Assembly (NCBI GenBank): GCA_002503885.1
Contig: DASQ01000083.1
Location: forward strand, 1-19,300
Source: Methanoculleus marisnigri
Lineage (GTDB): Archaea > Halobacteriota > Methanomicrobia > Methanomicrobiales > Methanoculleaceae
Direction: 5' to 3'
DNA length: 19,300 bases
The position numbers were made by a program, and so were the translations under genes. The notes below the pieces were generated by a model that was not told the origin of the DNA, made no database searches, and saw only the letters and a list, made by a program, of their open reading frames with translations. This document shows positions 15,175 to 19,300 of this stretch, in pieces. The first letter of the stretch is position 1. Every line of letters begins with the position of its first letter.

Positions 15175-16140
15175 CTACAGCAGCTCGACGCCCTCATCCA
15201 TCGGCATCGAGAGAACCTCACCGGTGAAGCCGTTGACCTCGACGATCTTGCTCCCGCCCCGCACCTGCCAGACCGGCACGTAGACGGTCTCGAGGTCGAC
15301 CTTGATGTTGCTCCGGCCGGGTTTGAGGGTCTTTTCCTCGTAGAAGATGGCGTCGCCCTTCTCGTAGCGGAACCGCACCCGCTGGGTGAGCCGTTCGACG
15401 ATATCACGCACGAGCTGCTCCTCCACGTCCTCCCGCACGAGCCGTGAGGGCACGATCTCGGAGCCGAACGGGACCGGGCCGCGCTCGACGGTGCCGGGGT
15501 CGATCTCCATCCTCATGCCGTTGATGGCATTGACGGCTCCGGCTCCTTCGGCGTCGAATGAGACCAGCCGGTCCTTCACCTCGCGCTCGCCGGTGCTCAC
15601 GTAGTGGTAACTCCAGTACGGGATGAACCGGCACTTCGCCGACCCATGCAGCCCGGCGATGCCGCAGGCGCGCTTTTCAGCGACCTGTACCGGAAGGTGG
15701 GGCAACTCCGGCCCCGCTTCCGTTTCTTCCTCCACTGCCGCGGGGCCGGCCTTTTCCGGCTCGCGCCGGATCGCCGGGGGCGGGCAGCCAAAGTCAAGGA
15801 CCAGGCTCTGCCCGAGCACCTCGGCAAGCGCGGCCCTGCCGGCGTAACGGGCGAACTCGTCGCTGCCCCACCGGATGCAGTCCTCCGTCTGCACCGCCGG
15901 ATCGAGGGCGAAGAGTAATTTCCTGCAGACCCGGTTGTCGTCGCCGGTGCGCAGGCGGTAAGTCATCGAATCGAAGATCTCAATCATCTCCGGGTCGTCC
16001 GAGCAGAGCACCACCAGGGCGTCTTCACTCCCGATTGCGGAGAGATCCAGCGGGTCGCCGACCTCCTCGACGTCGTAGGATGCCGCTATCAGGATCCGCT
16101 TCAGCACGTTCCGGGCTTTTTCCCGAGTCCCACTCTCCAT
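15175..16140 (-). CDS. Unrecognised 321-residue protein in operon with the disulfide oxidoreductase
   Basis: I do not recognise a family. It is soluble by composition. The N-terminal part (about 1-110) contains EKARNVLKRILIAASYDVEE and DALVVLCSDDPEMIEIFDSM, an alpha-beta pattern recalling restriction-endonuclease-like or nucleotide-binding sensor folds. A low-complexity acidic, Pro-rich linker (about 120-150) follows. The second part has ACGIAGLHGSAKCRFIPYWS, VKDRLVSFDAEGAGAV and MRMEIDPGTVE. The protein closes with YVPVWQVRGGSKIVEVNGFT-GEVL, a strand pair like those in 'YxPxW...V(D/N)xxTGEV' modules of transport-associated archaeal proteins. Two cysteines (in KRACG and AKCRF) are 13 residues apart. 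It is co-transcribed with the oxidoreductase, so a linked role is likely. Confidence 0.7.
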   Translation of the reverse strand: MESGTREKARNVLKRILIAASYDVEEVGDPLDLSAIGSEDALVVLCSDDPEMIEIFDSMTYRLRTGDDNRVCRKLLFALDPAVQTEDCIRWGSDEFARYAGRAALAEVLGQSLVLDFGCPPPAIRREPEKAGPAAVEEETEAGPELPHLPVQVAEKRACGIAGLHGSAKCRFIPYWSYHYVSTGEREVKDRLVSFDAEGAGAVNAINGMRMEIDPGTVERGPVPFGSEIVPSRLVREDVEEQLVRDIVERLTQRVRFRYEKGDAIFYEEKTLKPGRSNIKVDLETVYVPVWQVRGGSKIVEVNGFTGEVLSMPMDEGVELL

Positions 16141-16401
16141 TCACCGTACAATACCACAGGGAGGTAGAACAAGTTTTGCATCCGTGGTCGGTCGGGCCGG
16201 GGGACAGGTCCCGGGAGTCCGCCGGGTGGGAGGTGGGACTGCGCACAATCCGGGACAGAGGGAAAAACGGATGACGGCAGGGTGCGAGCCGCAACCGGCG
16301 AAACCCGGGTTGGATCTGGATCCCCCCGGACCTCCTGCCGGGCGACTCTGCCCGACTCCGAGGGCAACACTTTTTTCCCCTGCCGTGCGAGAGATCTGAT
16401 A

Positions 16402-17148
16402 ATGCATGTCCCCCTGAAGTTCACCAATCACCGTATCGAGGAGTACGCGCTCAGGGTGACCTACCGGCCGGAGGAGGACGTCGGGACAATCATCTACAAC
16501 CTCTCGCTCATCGAGAGCCACGACGTCGAATTCGCGCTCTCCATCATGAAAGAGGCCCATAAAACGGGTATCACCATCAGCGACAGGATCCTGCTCGCCG
16601 GGCCGGGGGAGCAGGTCGATGGCTACATTGTGCCGGACGGCCGGCACGCAGTCTGCACGATGTGCAGCATCACGCTCGACGCTCTCCTCCTCCGGCGCGG
16701 CATCCCGCTCAACCCGATCGGGGGAGGGATCGTCGAGGTCGACGGGAGGGTCGCGCAGCGGTTCACGAGCATGATCCTCTACCGCGACACCACGCTCGAC
16801 CCCCTCGATGTCCTGACATCCCAGGAGGCAACGTCGATCCTCGACGTCATGCACCACGGAAACGGCAACATCCTCGCGAACATCCGGGAATGCCACATGG
16901 AGGCCGAACCGCTTATGGGAGCGGTGCTCGACGAACTTTCGGCCATCGGGTTCTCCGGCATCCTTGATGTCGGCGCCCCGAACGTCCCCCTGCTCGGGGT
17001 CCCGGTGAGTCCGCAGTATGTGGGTGTGGCGATGGTCGGGGGCACGAACGCGCTCGCCGCCGTCAGGGAGACAGGACGGGCGGTGGTGACCCGGGCACTT
17101 AAAGGGCTGATCGATATCCGGGAGATGGGTTATCTGGAGGACTACTGA
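16402..17148 (+). CDS. Stand-alone NrpR regulatory-domain (DUF128) protein
   Basis: NrpR is the euryarchaeal nitrogen regulator: an N-terminal winged helix plus one or two NrpR (DUF128) domains that sense 2-oxoglutarate. This 248-residue protein has one such domain and no winged helix. Visible parts are NHRIEEYALRVTYRPEEDVG, TGITISDRILLAGPGE, VCTMCSITLDALLLRRGIPL, PIGGGIVEVDG, ANIRECHMEAEPL, GILDVGAPNVPLLGVPVSPQ and MVGGTNALAAVRETG. I take the ATG at 16402; the frame is open to 16282 but the extra residues are unrelated and rich in Arg, Pro and Gly. Without a DNA-binding domain it may act by binding another protein, as proposed for domain-only homologs. Its stop overlaps the convergent TrmB-type gene by seven bases. 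Confidence 0.85.
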   Translation: MHVPLKFTNHRIEEYALRVTYRPEEDVGTIIYNLSLIESHDVEFALSIMKEAHKTGITISDRILLAGPGEQVDGYIVPDGRHAVCTMCSITLDALLLRRGIPLNPIGGGIVEVDGRVAQRFTSMILYRDTTLDPLDVLTSQEATSILDVMHHGNGNILANIRECHMEAEPLMGAVLDELSAIGFSGILDVGAPNVPLLGVPVSPQYVGVAMVGGTNALAAVRETGRAVVTRALKGLIDIREMGYLEDY

Positions 17149-17933
17149 GCGGCGGTCCTCGCCCATTCCGTGACGCTGGTGATATGCCGCCTGACAAACA
17201 GGACGAGCCCCGCAGACTCCGAGTAAAGGGCCGAGGGTTGCTCGCTACCCGACCCTACCCTGAGCAGCGCACGGACGTCGTCCACCAGAAAGACCCCGGA
17301 GCTCTCATACGGAAGCAGTTTGCCGGGGGGGGAACGAGTCTCGCGCAGCGTCGCGAGGGGAAGCACATGAATCCCGAACCGGGAGGGCCGCTCGCCCTCC
17401 CAGCAGTCGGTGACGATATCGACCGACACGGAGTCGGGAACGGCTTCGAGCAGTGCGAGCAGGCTCTCCGGGAGGAGATCCCATGTCGCCAGCACCTCCA
17501 CGCTCCGTTCCGCGCTCCGGAACATACCGGCAAGGCGGGTCCTGATGTTCTCCTCCCCGTAGATCGTCCAGATCTGTTCCTGGTTGCCCCGGCCTTCCGG
17601 CCTCTTCTCCCGGTAGAGTGCGTCGAGGGCCGCCCGGGCGCTTTTCGCGTCGGTCTCGATCCGGCGCATCAGGTTCTCGACGCCCCGGTCGGGAGGGACC
17701 GCGTCAAACCGTTTGGGCGTGATGTACGAGACGCTGACCAGTTCCTTCTGGACAAGCCGGTCGAGAACCGGGTAGACGGACGCGCGCGGTACGCCGGAGA
17801 TCTCGTGGATCTCCGTCGCGGTCGCACCGGCCACCCTGAGGAGCCCGATATATACAAGGGCTTCATATTTCGTGAGTCCCAGTGATTTAAGAGATTCAAG
17901 GAGGTTATTTGGAATATCCCGGGGAGCATTCAT
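17142..17933 (-). CDS. TrmB-family transcriptional regulator
   Basis: TrmB proteins are archaeal DNA-binding regulators of sugar and other transport genes. The 263-residue protein has an N-terminal winged helix at about 10-80: LKSLGLTKYEALVYIGLLRV, TATEIHEISGVPRASVYPVL (recognition helix), LVQKELVSVSYITPKRF. A coiled-coil stretch (about 85-110) follows, then a PLD-like/TrmB effector part with GEENIRTRLAGMFRSAERSV and WDLLPESLLALLEAVPDSV. It starts at the ATG at 17933. A minus-strand TATA-like ATTTATC near 17960-17965 would give an almost leaderless transcript. It is divergent from the COG1361 gene, with an inverted repeat between them, so it probably controls that gene and itself. The 3' end overlaps the NrpR-domain gene by seven bases, tail to tail. 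Confidence 0.88.
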   Translation of the reverse strand: MNAPRDIPNNLLESLKSLGLTKYEALVYIGLLRVAGATATEIHEISGVPRASVYPVLDRLVQKELVSVSYITPKRFDAVPPDRGVENLMRRIETDAKSARAALDALYREKRPEGRGNQEQIWTIYGEENIRTRLAGMFRSAERSVEVLATWDLLPESLLALLEAVPDSVSVDIVTDCWEGERPSRFGIHVLPLATLRETRSPPGKLLPYESSGVFLVDDVRALLRVGSGSEQPSALYSESAGLVLFVRRHITSVTEWARTAAQ

Positions 17934-17941
17934 GCCATCAC

Positions 17942-17951
17942 GTATATATAC
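17942..17951 (+). promoter_or_regulatory. Palindromic TATA box of the membrane-anchored COG1361 gene
   Basis: GTATATATAC is a perfect 10-base palindrome. A plus-strand transcript would start about 26 bases on, near 17973, giving a leader of roughly 25 bases that contains AAGGTGA before the ATG at 17998. Used in the minus direction it would place the start inside the TrmB-type gene, so the plus direction is more likely. Confidence 0.6.
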
Positions 17952-17965
17952 CGTTCAGCGATAAA

Positions 17966-17987
17966 TGTTGTTGCTACTATAACAACA
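17966..17987. promoter_or_regulatory. Inverted repeat TGTTGTT-N8-AACAACA, candidate operator
   Basis: TGTTGTT at 17966-17972 and AACAACA at 17981-17987 form a perfect 7-base inverted repeat around eight bases. It spans the expected plus-strand transcript start and lies at the upstream edge of the likely minus-strand promoter. A regulator bound here could block both divergent genes. The TrmB-type protein next door is the obvious candidate. Confidence 0.5.
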
Positions 17988-17997
17988 AGGTGAAGAG

Positions 17998-19296
17998 ATG
18001 CGTTGGCAATACGTAACGGTACTGATGCTCCTGCTGGCCCTCCTGGTTGTGCCGGGGGCGGCGCAGGGCACCAGGTACCTCTATGGAAGTCCCGATCTGT
18101 CGGCAACAATCGCCGGCACCAATGAGTTCGCACCCGGTGCCGAGACCCAGCTTGCGGTCATCATATCCAATAGCGGCCTGAATACCTTCAAGATGGTCGG
18201 CTCGACGCTCATCACCCCCGACGACCAGCCGAACACCGCGAAACTGGTTACCGTGGCGCTCAAGGGCACCGATACGCCGTTTACCATCAAGACGGACCCC
18301 CAGTTCTTGAGCGATATCATGGGCGGGGCATCCGCGACCGCTACGTTCAACGTGAAAGTGGCAGATTCCGCGGAGCCGGGCACTTACACACTGCCGCTTG
18401 AGGTGACCTACACCTACCTGCAGGATGCCGAAGATTACGGGGATGCCCTCCGCTACAACTACCAGAAGAAGACCCTGACCCTGCCGCTGACCGTGCGGGT
18501 CACGCCCGACCTCCGCGTCGAGGTCCTGGACGTACGGTCCGAATCGCTGAACGTCGGCACGGAAGGCTATGTCTACATGACCTTGAAGAACATCGGGCAC
18601 GACACGGCAAACAAGGCCATCGCAAAGGTCGTAAGAAACGACGCGAGCCCGCTCATCCCCACCGACGGCAGCGCCTACATCGGGACGTTTGAGCCGGGAG
18701 AGACAGTGGACGTGAGGTTCAAGGTCTCGGTTGCCGACAGCGCCGAACCTCAGTCGTATCCGCTGGACATCGCAGTCACTTATGAGGACTACGAAGGGAA
18801 GACAGTGACCTCCCAGCCGGCGACGATCGGACTCCCGGTCGGCGGCAAGATCGCCTTCGAGGTCGTCTCGCCGGTATCAACGCTCTACCTGGGCAGCAAG
18901 AGCGTCCTTGAAGTCGTGTATCGGAATGCCGGCGCGGCAACGGTCTACAACGCCCAGGCCCGGATCAGCGCTGTCGACCCCTTCACCAGCAGCGACGATA
19001 CCGCCTTCCTCGGCGACCTTGCCCCCGGCGAGACCACGACGGCACGGTTCGAGGTGAATGTCGATAACGACGGCACCGAGAAGGAGTACGGGATCGACTC
19101 GGAGATCCGCTACCGTGACGAACTCGACAACAGCAAGATCTCAGATACCATGAAAGTAAAGGTCGCGCTCGAGAGGAGACAGGGCGCCTTCTTCACCAAT
19201 CCGGTCTTCCTCGTCGTCCTTGCAGCCATTATCATCGGAGCAGGGTATTATATATTCGTGTACCGTAAGAAAAGAGGGTCAACTACCCCCGGTTGA
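17998..19296 (+). CDS. COG1361 S-layer-like protein with signal peptide and C-terminal membrane anchor
   Basis: A 432-residue surface protein. The signal peptide is at about 1-23 (VTVLMLLLALLVVPGAAQ). Three related beta-sandwich units follow, each ending in a motif like F-x-V-x-VADSAEP-x-x-Y-x-L-x-x-x-VTY: FNVKVADSAEPGTYTLPLEV, FKVSVADSAEPQSYPLDIAV and, more diverged, FEVNVDNDGTEKEYGIDSEI. The C-terminus has a membrane helix (about 400-420, PVFLVVLAAIIIGAGYYIFV) and then YRKKRG as cytoplasmic stop-transfer. Such proteins often accompany exporters (FtsX- or RND-type) in methanogens; the next gene lies outside the window. The start has AAGGTGA four bases upstream. Expression is probably under the divergent TrmB-type regulator. 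Confidence 0.88.
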   Translation: MRWQYVTVLMLLLALLVVPGAAQGTRYLYGSPDLSATIAGTNEFAPGAETQLAVIISNSGLNTFKMVGSTLITPDDQPNTAKLVTVALKGTDTPFTIKTDPQFLSDIMGGASATATFNVKVADSAEPGTYTLPLEVTYTYLQDAEDYGDALRYNYQKKTLTLPLTVRVTPDLRVEVLDVRSESLNVGTEGYVYMTLKNIGHDTANKAIAKVVRNDASPLIPTDGSAYIGTFEPGETVDVRFKVSVADSAEPQSYPLDIAVTYEDYEGKTVTSQPATIGLPVGGKIAFEVVSPVSTLYLGSKSVLEVVYRNAGAATVYNAQARISAVDPFTSSDDTAFLGDLAPGETTTARFEVNVDNDGTEKEYGIDSEIRYRDELDNSKISDTMKVKVALERRQGAFFTNPVFLVVLAAIIIGAGYYIFVYRKKRGSTTPG

Positions 19297-19300
19297 AACC

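Overview
The window looks like part of a GC-rich euryarchaeal methanogen genome, most likely Methanomicrobiales and close to Methanoculleus. The evidence is the gene content (a stand-alone NrpR-type regulatory domain, a TrmB-family regulator, two COG1361 'S-layer-like' secreted proteins, an archaellin-type protein, a DUF3303 protein, a family II pyrophosphatase with CBS and DRTGG insertions), archaeal TATA-like elements close to start codons, some apparently leaderless, and GGTGA/GAGG-type ribosome binding sites. The genus is an inference. I see no rRNA, tRNA or CRISPR array.

Left part (1-3330): accessory DNA of lower GC. It holds the N-terminal end of a probable transposase running off the left edge, the C-terminal zinc-ribbon remnant of an IS200/IS605 TnpB with its right-end hairpin, a complete type II restriction-modification pair (PaeR7I/XhoI-family endonuclease and a beta-class amino-methyltransferase, both on the minus strand), a second IS605-like right end in the opposite orientation, and about 900 bases without a convincing gene that include a GC-rich, hairpin-dense island. 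The restriction-modification pair sits exactly between the two facing IS605 right ends.

Middle part (3330-12100), all minus strand: a decayed branched-chain-amino-acid-type substrate-binding lipoprotein, an NfeD/SPFH membrane pair, an archaellin-like protein, a PAP2-type membrane phosphatase, an unrecognised protein with a possible degenerate PD-(D/E)XK core, a DUF3303 protein, and a COG1361 secreted protein translationally coupled to a frameshifted MacB/FtsX-type permease that has no ATPase gene beside it. Gene decay is common here: the binding protein, the permease and tnpB are all broken.

Right part (12100-19300): a family II (Mn-dependent) inorganic pyrophosphatase (+) converges with a two-gene minus-strand operon (unrecognised 321-residue protein, then a dihydrolipoamide-dehydrogenase-like disulfide oxidoreductase). 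A stand-alone NrpR-domain protein (+) overlaps tail to tail with a TrmB-family regulator (-). The regulator is divergent from a membrane-anchored COG1361 protein (+), and the short region between them carries a palindromic TATA element and an inverted repeat that may be the regulator's operator.
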